From Caldicellulosiruptor danielii (GTDB lineage Bacteria > Bacillota > Thermoanaerobacteria > Caldicellulosiruptorales > Caldicellulosiruptoraceae), in NCBI RefSeq assembly GCF_034343125.1, contig NZ_CP139957.1, forward strand, positions 310,001 through 374,000: DNA of 64,000 bases, read 5' to 3'. Shown piece by piece: positions 8,265 to 16,863 of this stretch. The translations under genes were made by a program, and so were the position numbers. Below the pieces are notes generated by a model, which saw only the letters and a list, made by a program, of their open reading frames with translations, made no database searches and had not been told where the DNA came from. Position 1 is the first letter of the stretch; each line of letters opens with the position of its first letter.

Positions 8265-8804
8265 ATGACATGGGAAAAAGAAATGCTCTGGAAAAAAGCA
8301 GTTGAGTTTCACGGGCATGTATGTCCCGGGCTTGCAATTGGTTTTAGAGCATGTGAGGCAGCAGTAAAAAAGCTTTCGCTCAGGTTTTCTCACGATGAAG
8401 AGATAGTTTGCATTGCAGAAAATGATGCGTGTGGTGTTGATGCCATTCAGGCAATTCTGGGCTGCAGTGCCGGCAAAGGCAACCTTATTTTCAAAGACAG
8501 GGGCAAACAGGCATTTACATTTTTTAGAAGGGATACAAATCAGGGTATTAGAATTGTTTTCAAGGGTTTTGATGAAAACAGATCAAGAGAAGAAAACCTA
8601 CAGTATATCCTTGCTGCAGATTTAGATGAGATTTTCGAGTACAAAGAACCAAAAGACAAACTTCCAAATATAGCACGAATTTTTAGGTCTTTGAAATGTG
8701 AAAACTGCGGCGAGAAAGCAGCAGAGCATAGAATAAGAATTTTAGATGGCAAATTTTTGTGCCTTGACTGCTATGAAGACTACTCAAGAGGATGGGGAAG
8801 ATAA
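8265..8804 (+). CDS. FmdE-family protein with C-terminal zinc ribbon
   Basis: The ATG at 8265 has AAAGGTGG upstream. The 179-residue protein opens with the FmdE block FHGHVCPGLAIGFRA, followed by IAENDACGVDAIQAILGC and KGNLIFKDRGKQAFTFF. It ends in a zinc ribbon, CENCG then CLDCYE (about residues 145-172). FmdE was first named for a subunit of molybdenum formylmethanofuran dehydrogenase; stand-alone homologues in bacteria have unclear jobs, perhaps metal or cofactor binding. It closes the transporter operon and its last 25 bases overlap the convergent DUF3842 gene. Confidence 0.85.
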   Translation: MTWEKEMLWKKAVEFHGHVCPGLAIGFRACEAAVKKLSLRFSHDEEIVCIAENDACGVDAIQAILGCSAGKGNLIFKDRGKQAFTFFRRDTNQGIRIVFKGFDENRSREENLQYILAADLDEIFEYKEPKDKLPNIARIFRSLKCENCGEKAAEHRIRILDGKFLCLDCYEDYSRGWGR

Positions 8805-9238
8805 AATTTTTGCTCATCCTCTTTTTTTAAAGTTTCTTTTATATCCTCAATTATCTGAGAAAATATCTCTTTCATAGATAGATTCACAGTGCCAGGAATA
8901 AATATTCCGTGAAGATTTAAAGGGATTATGTACTTTTTGCAATTAAGGCTGAAAACTAAATGTGCTATCTTTGCAGTAATTTCACCATTTATTCCACCAC
9001 AGGTCAAAATTCCAATTGGGCCCACAATTGCATCTGGTACAAAGTTTGTTAAAAAATAAACAATTTCATCCTCACCGCAATATCCTACATCTGCGCCATT
9101 TTTGATCATGTTCTGCATAGCTACTTTGTTAGTTCCAAGCGCAACAACTTTTATTTTATCTTCAAATTCTTTTTTTAGTCTTTTTATAAATTCCCTTCCA
9201 ATTCCTGCTCCTTGTCCGTCTAAAACTGCAATGACCAT
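8780..9238 (-). CDS. DUF3842 family protein
   Basis: A 152-residue protein beginning VIAVLDGQGAGIG, a Rossmann-like glycine-rich start. KVVALGTNKVAMQNMIKNGAD, DAIVGPIGILTCGGINGEIT and KKYIIPLNLHGIFIPG match the DUF3842 pattern. Function unknown. It is convergent with the FmdE-like gene, tail to tail with a 25-base overlap, so the two transcripts can pair. A decayed second copy lies at about 10580-10963, on the other side of cheB. Confidence 0.8.
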   Translation of the reverse strand: MVIAVLDGQGAGIGREFIKRLKKEFEDKIKVVALGTNKVAMQNMIKNGADVGYCGEDEIVYFLTNFVPDAIVGPIGILTCGGINGEITAKIAHLVFSLNCKKYIIPLNLHGIFIPGTVNLSMKEIFSQIIEDIKETLKKEDEQKFYLPHPLE

Positions 9239-9396
9239 GTGTTTATCTCAATCCTTTGACATTGTGTTTTTTTAAGTAATTTTAATTATAAAACCTTTTA
9301 AATTTGGTTGTCAAAGAAATTATCTATCATCTTTTTGATTTTTCGGGTATACGGCTTTTGTATTATTTTGCCTTCAAAAAATCACAAAAAATTTAA

Positions 9397-9426
9397 TTGA
9401 ATATTTGCAACAATTTTGTGTATAAT
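9397..9426 (+). promoter_or_regulatory. promoter for cheB
   Basis: TTGAAT (9397-9402) and TATAAT (9421-9426) are 18 bases apart, about 45-60 bases before the two candidate start codons of the CheB gene. Confidence 0.55.
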
Positions 9427-9469
9427 TTCTCATACATGGAGTTCCAAAATACTCAGATAATAATTTTAT

Positions 9470-10552
9470 ATGGTGAAGAAGACTATGAAAAGGATCTTGA
9501 TTGTTGATGACTCTGAACTGATGTGTGAAGTTATAAAAGGAGCTTTGAGGGGTTTAGAAGAAGATAAAGTTGTTTTTATAGCTACAAATCCTCTTATTGC
9601 TATTAGAAAGGCTCGTTTATTTAGCATTGATTTAGCACTGATTGACTATGAAATGCCTTATATGAATGGTCTTTTACTTATCGGCTATTTAAAAGAGATA
9701 AATCCATTAACAAAAATTGTAATGGTTTCTGCATATACTGAACCTGATGCCCAGATTACTCTTGAAGCACTTGCAAGAGGTGCAATTGATTACATATTAA
9801 AACCCTCAAATAAAGAAGAATATGAAGGATTCAAAAAAGAACTATTAGAGAAAGTTCGCTGGATATTAACAGGAAGAAAGTGTAGCCATAAAAAAAGTAA
9901 GATAGAGAAAGACAGACCTAAAGTTTTAAGTTATCTTGAGGGTCTTAAGGCTGGTACCCCGAATTATTTAGTGGATAAACTGAGAGAAAGTAAAGTAATA
10001 GCAATTGGAATTTCAACAGGAGGTCCCCCTGTTTTAGAAAAGATTTTTACAAATCTTAAGAAAGATTTTTCGATTCCAATATTGGTTGTTCAACACATGC
10101 CACCAGCATTTACAAAAGCCTTGGCCGAAAGACTTTGCAAACTTTCTCAAAGACAGGTAAAAGAAGCCGAAGATGGTGAAAAGATTGAAAATGGTGTAAT
10201 TTATATAGCCAAAGGCGGAGTGCATCTTGCTGTTGAAAAGATCTTAGGAAAGTATTACTTAAGACTTCTTGAAAATGTCGAAAAGGTGAATAGCCACAAA
10301 CCATCTTGTGATATTTTATTCAGTTCGGTTGCTGAATGGTACGGGAAAAATGCAACAGGCATAATCATGACTGGAATGGGCTGTGATGGAGCAAATGGTC
10401 TTTTGGAAATGAAAAATCAGGGTGCCTTGACAATTGCGCAAAGCAAAGAATCATGCGTAGTTTTTGGTATGCCAAGAGTTGCCATAGAAAAGGGAGCGGC
10501 AGAAGCAGTACTAAGTACAGATGAGATTATAAGACTTTTAAATGAGGTGTAA
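9470..10552 (+). CDS. cheB: CheB, chemotaxis protein-glutamate methylesterase
   Basis: A 360-residue response regulator with a methylesterase domain. The receiver has acidic D13/D14, phospho-acceptor D59 (LIDYEMP) and a late LKPSN Lys. After a basic linker, the CheB catalytic triad is present: Ser in GISTGGPP, His in VVQHMPPAF and Asp in GMGCDGANG. It removes methyl groups from (or deamidates) chemoreceptors. An ATG at 9485 with GGTGAAG upstream may be the true start. No other chemotaxis gene is in the window; it lies as an island between an intact and a decayed DUF3842 copy, with its own promoter. Confidence 0.93.
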   Translation: MVKKTMKRILIVDDSELMCEVIKGALRGLEEDKVVFIATNPLIAIRKARLFSIDLALIDYEMPYMNGLLLIGYLKEINPLTKIVMVSAYTEPDAQITLEALARGAIDYILKPSNKEEYEGFKKELLEKVRWILTGRKCSHKKSKIEKDRPKVLSYLEGLKAGTPNYLVDKLRESKVIAIGISTGGPPVLEKIFTNLKKDFSIPILVVQHMPPAFTKALAERLCKLSQRQVKEAEDGEKIENGVIYIAKGGVHLAVEKILGKYYLRLLENVEKVNSHKPSCDILFSSVAEWYGKNATGIIMTGMGCDGANGLLEMKNQGALTIAQSKESCVVFGMPRVAIEKGAAEAVLSTDEIIRLLNEV

Positions 10553-10579
10553 ACCTAAAATAATAAATTTAAAACATCC

Positions 10580-10963
10580 CTTTGAGATAAAAAGAGACAT
10601 CAATATATTCACACTGCCTAAGATAAATATTCAGTAAAAATTCAAAGAGATTATACACTTTTTACAATTCAGGCTGAAAAGGAAGATAGCTATCTTAACG
10701 GTAATTTCACCGTTTATTCCACCACAGGTCAAAATTCCAATTGGGCCCACAATTGCATCTGGTACAAAGTTTGTTAAAAAATAAACAATTTCATCTTCAC
10801 CACAATATCCTACATCTGCGCCATTTTTGCTCATGTTCTACATAGCTACTTTGTTAGTTCCAAGCGCAACAACTTTTATTTTAACTTCAAATTCGTTTTT
10901 TAGTCTTTTTATAAATTTCCTTCCAATCCTTCCTCCTTGCCTCTCTAGAACAACTGTAACCAT
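10580..10963 (-). pseudogene. decayed second copy of the DUF3842 gene
   Basis: On the minus strand the reading from ATG 10963 tracks the intact gene at 8780-9238: IGRKFIKRLKNEFE, KVVALGTNKVAM, then a TAG replacing the Gln codon of VAMQNM, then GADVGYCGEDEIVYFLTNF and GPIGILTCGGINGEIT, nearly identical. A second in-frame stop follows SLNFY, and beyond it the similarity fades. Two stops and a drifting 3' end show a non-functional duplicate. The central 150 bases are almost unchanged at DNA level, so the copy is recent or has been homogenised. Confidence 0.85.
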
Positions 10964-11039
10964 TTTGCAAATTTAATCCTTTTTCTAAGCTTTATAGTTT
11001 TTGCGGCTCATGGTAATTTAATTATAACTTTTTCTATCT

Positions 11040-11591
11040 CTATACCTTTACATCCAAAACAGAAGTTGAAAAATTGCTTTGCAGATACGGTACAACTCCA
11101 TTTTGAGGACTGTAACCATATATCATAATGTCTTGCAAAATAGGGATGTTCTTGCTTATGAGATTTTTTAGATCATCAGCTGACAGTCCTTTGATCAAAA
11201 ATGAGTAACTACTGGAGATCATAGCAATGTCTTGCTCTTGAGAAGTTTGATATGATGTCAAAACTCCTTTATTTAGAAGGTTTAGCTGGTTTCCCATTTC
11301 AACTAAGGTACTTGGTGAGGACAAATCCGGCATTTGCTCAAAACTATTTTGTACTACCTCTAAACCCGATTTGAAGCTTAGTGTTTCTGGACTATACATT
11401 TTCGGGTAGCTATCAAAACTTGGGAGCTGTGTTTGCTTTTCAAAGATAGCTACTTTATCAGGTGTTATATTGTTTTTTAAATTGTTCAAAACGTTTCCTT
11501 GGGAAATTATTGTATAATCAATTGAATTTTGCAAGCTTTGCGAAAAAGTATTTATCAAAGACTCTGAGCTAATATATGATACACCTACCAT
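11040..11591 (-). CDS. hypothetical protein
   Basis: I do not recognise this 183-residue protein. It has no signal peptide or membrane helix and is rich in Ser, Gln, Asn and Leu (for example NTFSQSLQNSIDYTIISQGNV), with helical-looking blocks and a C-terminal YGYSPQNGVVPYLQ. The start ATG 11591 has GAGGT close upstream. An extended -10 box (TGGTATAAT on the minus strand) lies about 50 bases upstream. It is divergent from the 11750 gene. Confidence 0.65.
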   Translation of the reverse strand: MVGVSYISSESLINTFSQSLQNSIDYTIISQGNVLNNLKNNITPDKVAIFEKQTQLPSFDSYPKMYSPETLSFKSGLEVVQNSFEQMPDLSSPSTLVEMGNQLNLLNKGVLTSYQTSQEQDIAMISSSYSFLIKGLSADDLKNLISKNIPILQDIMIYGYSPQNGVVPYLQSNFSTSVLDVKV

Positions 11592-11749
11592 TTTACCTCA
11601 ACTCTTTTTATACCTTTTTGAATATCTCCTCATATTTTCATTATACCACAATTTAACTCAAAAGTCTTCAAAAAAGGTGTGTATCTTTTTGTTCAAGTAT
11701 GGTATATATAAAGTTAAAGCAAACTCTTTTGGGGGATTATGATTTTAAT

Positions 11750-12055
11750 ATGGACAGCCAAACTCAAATACCCGAAAAGTTTAAAAAATTCTTTTGGGAT
11801 GTTGAATTTAAAGATTTAGACATTCAGAGGCACAAAACGTTTATCATCACGCGACTTCTTAATTTTGGAGACCAAGATTGCATAAAGTGGCTATTTAGCA
11901 CATATTCAAAAGAAGAGATTAAAGATGTAGTAAAAAATAGCAGAAGTCTTTTGAAAAAACCTGCAAGGTTTTGGCAACTATATTTCAATTTGAAAGAGGA
12001 TGAAATGAGATGTTTTGAGGTTTTCAAAAAGATGGAAGGGATGTTTCCATTTTAA
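11750..12055 (+). CDS. DUF6922-like small protein
   Basis: The ATG at 11750, preceded by GGGGGA, gives 101 residues; the frame can also start at 11699. The block FFWDVEFKDLDIQRHKTFIITRLLNFGD, then IKWLFSTYSKEEIKDVVKNSRSLLKKPARFW, matches small proteins often encoded beside nucleotidyltransferase (AbiEii-type) toxins. No such toxin gene is next to it, so it is either an orphan or has another role. Helical, soluble. Confidence 0.7.
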   Translation: MDSQTQIPEKFKKFFWDVEFKDLDIQRHKTFIITRLLNFGDQDCIKWLFSTYSKEEIKDVVKNSRSLLKKPARFWQLYFNLKEDEMRCFEVFKKMEGMFPF

Positions 12056-12091
12056 GTAACGTAAAAATTTACGAAAGAAGGTGTAGCTGCC

Positions 12092-12820
12092 TTGAAGATA
12101 GTTATATTTTCACACTACAAAGAAGTAGCTGATGAGATTTTAAAAGACTCATATGCCATTGTTATTGACCTTCTGAGGGCAACCACTACCATGATTTGGG
12201 CTATTTCAAACGGAGCAGAAAAAATCATTCCTGTTGAAGAGATTTATGAAGCAAGACTTTTGAAAAATTTAAATAAAAGCGTTCTTCTGGGTGGGGAAAG
12301 AGGTGGTGTTCAAATAGAAGGTTTTGACCTTGACAACTCACCTCTTTCGTACAAAAAGGAAGTTGTTTTTGGCAAAACTGTGGTCATGACAACAACAAAC
12401 GGCACAAGAGCTCTCAAAAAAGCAGCAGGTGCAAAGCGCACTTTTCTTGGTTCTTTTATAAACGCTAAAAAAACTGCAGAGTATATAGTAAATGAGGCTT
12501 TACATCAGGGCATTGGTACAATTTCAATTGTATGTGCGGGGACTGAAGAGAGATTTACACTTGAGGATATTTTATGTGCAGGGTATTTTGTAGAGCTTTT
12601 TAAAGAAAGTTTTTCTAACATTTATTTGGATGACCTTTCCATTGCTTCATATGAACTTTATAAAAAATTTGAAAATGACCCTCACGAAATATTAAAATAT
12701 TCATATCACTATAACAACTTAAAAAAGCTTGGCTTTGTGGCTGACCTTGAGTTTTGTCTCAAAAAAGACTTTGTGGACTTAGTATGCGAGTATAAAAACT
12801 TGGTAGTAGAGAAGGTGTGA
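12092..12820 (+). CDS. comB: 2-phosphosulfolactate phosphatase family (ComB)
   Basis: A 242-residue ComB-family protein starting at TTG 12092, preceded by AAGAAGGTG. Blocks: VIDLLRATTTMIWAISNGAEKIIPV, LGGERGGVQIEGFDLDNSP, VVMTTTNGTRAL and SIVCAGTEERFTLEDILCAGYF. In methanogens the Mg-dependent enzyme makes sulfolactate for coenzyme M. Bacteria like this do not make coenzyme M, so here it is a related phosphatase of unknown substrate. The stop overlaps the next gene's start region. Confidence 0.85.
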   Translation: MKIVIFSHYKEVADEILKDSYAIVIDLLRATTTMIWAISNGAEKIIPVEEIYEARLLKNLNKSVLLGGERGGVQIEGFDLDNSPLSYKKEVVFGKTVVMTTTNGTRALKKAAGAKRTFLGSFINAKKTAEYIVNEALHQGIGTISIVCAGTEERFTLEDILCAGYFVELFKESFSNIYLDDLSIASYELYKKFENDPHEILKYSYHYNNLKKLGFVADLEFCLKKDFVDLVCEYKNLVVEKV

Positions 12821-12822
12821 AA

Positions 12823-13383
12823 ATGTTCGAAATCTATCTTTCTTCATACTCAAAGAGAATTTATAGAAAAAGAGCCAAGATAACCTCTATTGCTGGCATG
12901 TTTGTAATCCTTGCAATCTCAAGCTTGCTTCACTTTGGGTTTGAATTTTTTGGAAAGGTCAAACCAACCGCTTTTATTTTTGCAGTCAATGAGAGTGTAT
13001 GGGAGCATCTTAAAATTGGCTTTTTCGGGGGGTTGATTTTTTACATAATTGAATTTATCATTTATGGAAAGAAGTTTGACAATTTCATAGTGGGAAAATC
13101 GGTTGCGCTGTTTTTGATACCGTTTTTAACAGCAGTGTTCTTCTACACTTACACTGCATTTTTAAAAAACAATCTAATTCTTGACATACTCACTCTTGTT
13201 TTAGCAGTAATAATTGCTCAGCTTGTTTCCTTGAGAATTACACTGTCAAACAAGAAGATAAAAAAGCTACCGTTTGTTATACTGATAATCATCCTTTTAA
13301 TTTTATTTCCGCTTTTTACATACTTTCCACCAAAAATTCCACAGCTTTTTTACGACTTTGCACACAAACGCTGGGGAATGTAG
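12823..13383 (+). CDS. DUF6512 family membrane protein
   Basis: The ATG at 12823, behind GAAGGTG, follows the comB stop by two bases. The 186-residue product has about five membrane segments and the family motif LLHFGFEFFG followed by FIFAVNESVWEHLKIGFF. The conserved NESVWEH suggests a buried catalytic or metal site, but no function is known. A basic loop (SNKKIKK) precedes the last helix. Confidence 0.75.
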   Translation: MFEIYLSSYSKRIYRKRAKITSIAGMFVILAISSLLHFGFEFFGKVKPTAFIFAVNESVWEHLKIGFFGGLIFYIIEFIIYGKKFDNFIVGKSVALFLIPFLTAVFFYTYTAFLKNNLILDILTLVLAVIIAQLVSLRITLSNKKIKKLPFVILIIILLILFPLFTYFPPKIPQLFYDFAHKRWGM

Positions 13384-13440
13384 GTGTCAGAATATGTTCT
13401 GAATTTTGAAAAGATTTGATAAAGGGGAGTGAAAAGGCGT

Positions 13441-15405
13441 ATGGAAAAACCAAAGTTTTATATAACAACACCTATATACTATCCATCTGACAAGCTTCAT
13501 ATAGGTCACACATACTGCACAGTTGCTGCAGACACCATTGCAAGGTACAAAAGGCTAAGAGGCTTTGATGTATTTTTCTTAACCGGCACAGATGAGCATG
13601 GACAGAAGATAGAAAGAAAAGCTCAGGAGGTTGGCAAGTCACCTAAGGAGTATGTTGATGAGATAGTTGCGTCAATTAAAGAGCTCTGGAAGCTCATGAA
13701 CATCTCATATGATGACTTTATAAGAACAACAGAAGAGAGGCACAAAAAGGTTGTCCAGAAGATATTTACAAAGCTTTATGAGCAGGGTGATATATACAAA
13801 AGCGAATATGAAGGCTGGTACTGTACACCGTGCGAGTCGTTCTGGCTTGACAGGCAGCTTGTTGACGGCAAGTGCCCTGACTGTGGCAGGCCTGTTGAAA
13901 GAGCAAGAGAAGAGAGCTACTTTTTCAGGCTTTCAAAATATCAGGATGCGCTTGTAAAATACATTGAAGAGCATCCAGACTTTATTGTTCCACAGTCGCG
14001 CGCAAATGAGATGATAAACAATTTCATCAAGCCCGGGCTTGAAGATGTGTGCGTGTCAAGAACAACTTTGAAATGGGGAATTCCTGTACCGTTTGACCAA
14101 AAACATGTAATCTATGTCTGGATAGACGCACTTTCAAATTATATAACAGCACTGGGTTATATGAGCGAGGATGACAGCAAGTTTAAAAAATACTGGCCGG
14201 CAGATGTTCATCTTGTTGGGAAAGAGATAGTCAGGTTCCACACCATTATCTGGCCGGCGATGCTGATGGCGCTTGGTCTTCCGCTTCCCAAAATGGTTTT
14301 TGGTCATGGTTGGCTGCTTTTGGAAGGCGGCAAGATGTCAAAGTCAAAAGGGAATGTTGTTGACCCTGTAATCCTTGCACAAAAGTACGGGGTTGATAGC
14401 TTGAGATATTTCCTCTTGCGAGAGATTCCGTTTGGTGCTGATGGTCACTTTTCAGAAGATGCTCTAAAGACAAGACACAACAGTGACCTTGCAAACGACC
14501 TTGGAAATCTTTTATCAAGAACAGTTGCAATGATTGAAAAGTACTTTGATGGAATTATCCATCTTCCTGAAGAAAAAGAAGATGTTGACAAAGAACTAAT
14601 AACCTTGGCAAAAGATGTATACGAAAAAGTGTGCAAATGCCTTGATGAGCTTCAATTTTCAAATGCCTTGATAGAAATCTGGAAGCTGATTGCAAGAGCG
14701 AATAAGTATATAGATGAGACAATGCCGTGGGTACTTGGCAAGGACAAGTCTAAGTATCCGCGATTAAAAACAGTTTTGTACAACTTAGCAGAGGTTTTAA
14801 GGATTGTGGCAATATTGATAGAGCCTTTTATGCCGCAAACAACTCCAAAGATGCTCTCTCAGCTTGGAATTTCAAAAGAGAAAAATCCAGATATAACATC
14901 TTGGGATTCAGCAGCAACTTTTGGGCTTACTAAAGAAGGTACAAAAGTAAAAAGAGACCAGCCACTTTTCCCAAGAATTATTGATGATAAGGAGGAGAAT
15001 AAAGTGCAGGACCAAAACAGAGATGTTACAAAAATAGAAGGTGCTGTTCCTGCAGATGACAAAAGAGAAGAGGAGAAGAAAGAGTATATCTCAATAGAGG
15101 ATTTTGCAAAGATTGAACTTAAAATCGCCAAAATTTTAGAAGCAGAAAAAATTGAAGGTGCAGACAAGCTACTTAAGCTAATTGTTGACTTAGGAGATGA
15201 AAAGCGTCAGATAGTTGCAGGCATTGCAAAACACTACAAGCCAGAAGATCTTGTTGGCAAGAAAATTGTGGTTGTTGCAAACCTAAAGCCTGCAAAACTG
15301 CGTGGTGTTGAGTCACAGGGTATGCTTTTGGCAGCCTCAATTGGCGATGATCTTTGCCTGATTACTCCTGAAAAAGACATCAAAGAGGGTGCTAAAGTAA
15401 AGTGA
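13441..15405 (+). CDS. metG: methionyl-tRNA synthetase
   Basis: Charges tRNA-Met. 654 residues from ATG 13441 (GGGGAG about 11 bases upstream). Visible: HIGH-type PSDKLHIGHTYCT, the zinc knuckle CTPCESF with CPDCGRP, the KMSKS loop GGKMSKSKGNVV, the anticodon-binding helical domain, a charged linker (residues about 520-550), and the C-terminal tRNA-binding EMAP/Trbp111 domain (EDFAKIELKIAKILEAE, LKPAKLRGVESQGM). Full length. Its stop overlaps the tatD start (TGATG). Confidence 0.97.
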   Translation: MEKPKFYITTPIYYPSDKLHIGHTYCTVAADTIARYKRLRGFDVFFLTGTDEHGQKIERKAQEVGKSPKEYVDEIVASIKELWKLMNISYDDFIRTTEERHKKVVQKIFTKLYEQGDIYKSEYEGWYCTPCESFWLDRQLVDGKCPDCGRPVERAREESYFFRLSKYQDALVKYIEEHPDFIVPQSRANEMINNFIKPGLEDVCVSRTTLKWGIPVPFDQKHVIYVWIDALSNYITALGYMSEDDSKFKKYWPADVHLVGKEIVRFHTIIWPAMLMALGLPLPKMVFGHGWLLLEGGKMSKSKGNVVDPVILAQKYGVDSLRYFLLREIPFGADGHFSEDALKTRHNSDLANDLGNLLSRTVAMIEKYFDGIIHLPEEKEDVDKELITLAKDVYEKVCKCLDELQFSNALIEIWKLIARANKYIDETMPWVLGKDKSKYPRLKTVLYNLAEVLRIVAILIEPFMPQTTPKMLSQLGISKEKNPDITSWDSAATFGLTKEGTKVKRDQPLFPRIIDDKEENKVQDQNRDVTKIEGAVPADDKREEEKKEYISIEDFAKIELKIAKILEAEKIEGADKLLKLIVDLGDEKRQIVAGIAKHYKPEDLVGKKIVVVANLKPAKLRGVESQGMLLAASIGDDLCLITPEKDIKEGAKVK

Positions 15406-16169
15406 TGATAGTTGATGTTCATGCTCATTATGACGATGAAGCGTTTTTGAATGACTTAGAGGATGTGATGGCGCGTCTTAAAAGAGAGGGAATTGTTGCC
15501 ATCTCATCCTCTTCATCTATTGAATCGTCAAAAGAGAATATTGAAATTGCAAAAAAGTATGACCACATTTATGTAAATGTGGGAATTCATCCTCATGAGG
15601 CAAAAGATGCCCCAAAAGATTTTGAAGATGATCTTTTTGAGCTTGCCAAATACGAAAAGAATGTTGCGATTGGTGAGGTAGGTCTTGATTACCATTACGA
15701 TTTTTCACCAAGGGATGTGCAAAAAGAGGTTTTTGTCCGCCAGATAGAGCTTGCAAAAAAGCTAAATCTTCCTATCGTTGTTCACTCGAGAGAGGCGCAC
15801 AAAGATACACTTGATATTTTACAAGAACATGCAATTGGCAAAATACCAATTTTGATTCACTGCTATTCAGGAAGTGTTGAGATGAGCAGAATTTTGAGAA
15901 AACATGGAATTTATATTTCAGTTGGTGGTGTTGTCACTTTTCAGAATGCAAAAAAGCTTATTGAGGTTGTAAAAGAGTACCCGCTTGAACTTTTGATGCT
16001 TGAAACAGACAGCCCTTATCTTACTCCTCATCCGCACAGAGGTAAGCGCAATGATTCAACGTATTTGAAGTATGTAATATCAAAGATTGCAGAGATAAAA
16101 GAAGTATCCGAAGATGAGGTAATTAAAAAAACAACTCAAAATGCCATGGATGTGTTTGGTATTAAATAA
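15405..16169 (+). CDS. TatD-family metal-dependent hydrolase/DNase
   Basis: A 254-residue TIM-barrel hydrolase from ATG 15405, overlapping the metG stop. Metal ligands: VDVHAHYDD at the start, GEVGLDYHYD, VVHSREAHKD, LIHCYSG and LMLETDSPYLTP. TatD proteins are DNA exonucleases or quality-control hydrolases. The metG-tatD order is common in Firmicutes, and the radical-SAM gene typical of this locus follows. Confidence 0.93.
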   Translation: MIVDVHAHYDDEAFLNDLEDVMARLKREGIVAISSSSSIESSKENIEIAKKYDHIYVNVGIHPHEAKDAPKDFEDDLFELAKYEKNVAIGEVGLDYHYDFSPRDVQKEVFVRQIELAKKLNLPIVVHSREAHKDTLDILQEHAIGKIPILIHCYSGSVEMSRILRKHGIYISVGGVVTFQNAKKLIEVVKEYPLELLMLETDSPYLTPHPHRGKRNDSTYLKYVISKIAEIKEVSEDEVIKKTTQNAMDVFGIK

Positions 16170-16211
16170 GGCTAAAAAACAAAAAAAGATGGGAGATGAA
16201 TCAAAGTAAAT

Positions 16212-16808
16212 ATGGGAATGATAACATACACAATTGACAACAAGCTATATATCAATGTTACAAACAAATGCACAAACTCATGCATATTCTGTATAAGAAA
16301 TACGCCAAAAGGTCTTGGTGAGGGGTATGACCTGTGGCTTGAAAAAGACCCGACAGCAGAGGAGATTTTAAATGAGATAAAAGACCCACAAAAGTATGAT
16401 GAGATTGTCTTTTGTGGATATGGTGAACCCTTAATAAGACTTGATACTGTGATTGAGATTGCAAAAAGGCTAAAAGAGAAGACGTCTGTGCCACTTAGAG
16501 TTAACACAAATGGACATGCATCTTACATTCACAAGAAAAATGTTCCACAACTTCTTCATGGTCTTATTGACAGAATTTCGATCAGCCTTAATGCTTCAAA
16601 CAAACAAAAGTACAATGAGATTTGCAGACCATTTTATGAGGATATATATGACCATATGATTGAATTTATAAAAGAAAGCAAAAAATACATAAAAGAGGTT
16701 TGGGTTTCGTGCGTGGATACCATAATAGATGAAGAAGAGATTGAAAGATGTAAAGAAATTGCAAAAGACCTTGGCGTGAATTTTAAATTGAGAGCGTATG
16801 AGGGATAA
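16212..16808 (+). CDS. TatD-associated radical SAM protein
   Basis: A 198-residue minimal radical-SAM protein. The cluster motif is CTNSCIFC near residue 20, followed by the GGE-like YGEPLIRLD and VPLRVNTNGH. It lacks the long C-terminal domain of larger enzymes. The small family recurs just downstream of tatD; its substrate is unknown. ATG 16212 is used; ATG 16218 is possible. Confidence 0.85.
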   Translation: MGMITYTIDNKLYINVTNKCTNSCIFCIRNTPKGLGEGYDLWLEKDPTAEEILNEIKDPQKYDEIVFCGYGEPLIRLDTVIEIAKRLKEKTSVPLRVNTNGHASYIHKKNVPQLLHGLIDRISISLNASNKQKYNEICRPFYEDIYDHMIEFIKESKKYIKEVWVSCVDTIIDEEEIERCKEIAKDLGVNFKLRAYEG

Positions 16809-16863
16809 TATAGAATAAAGGTGAATTTATTAGGACTAAAAAAATAAATTGAGGTGTCTTTTA

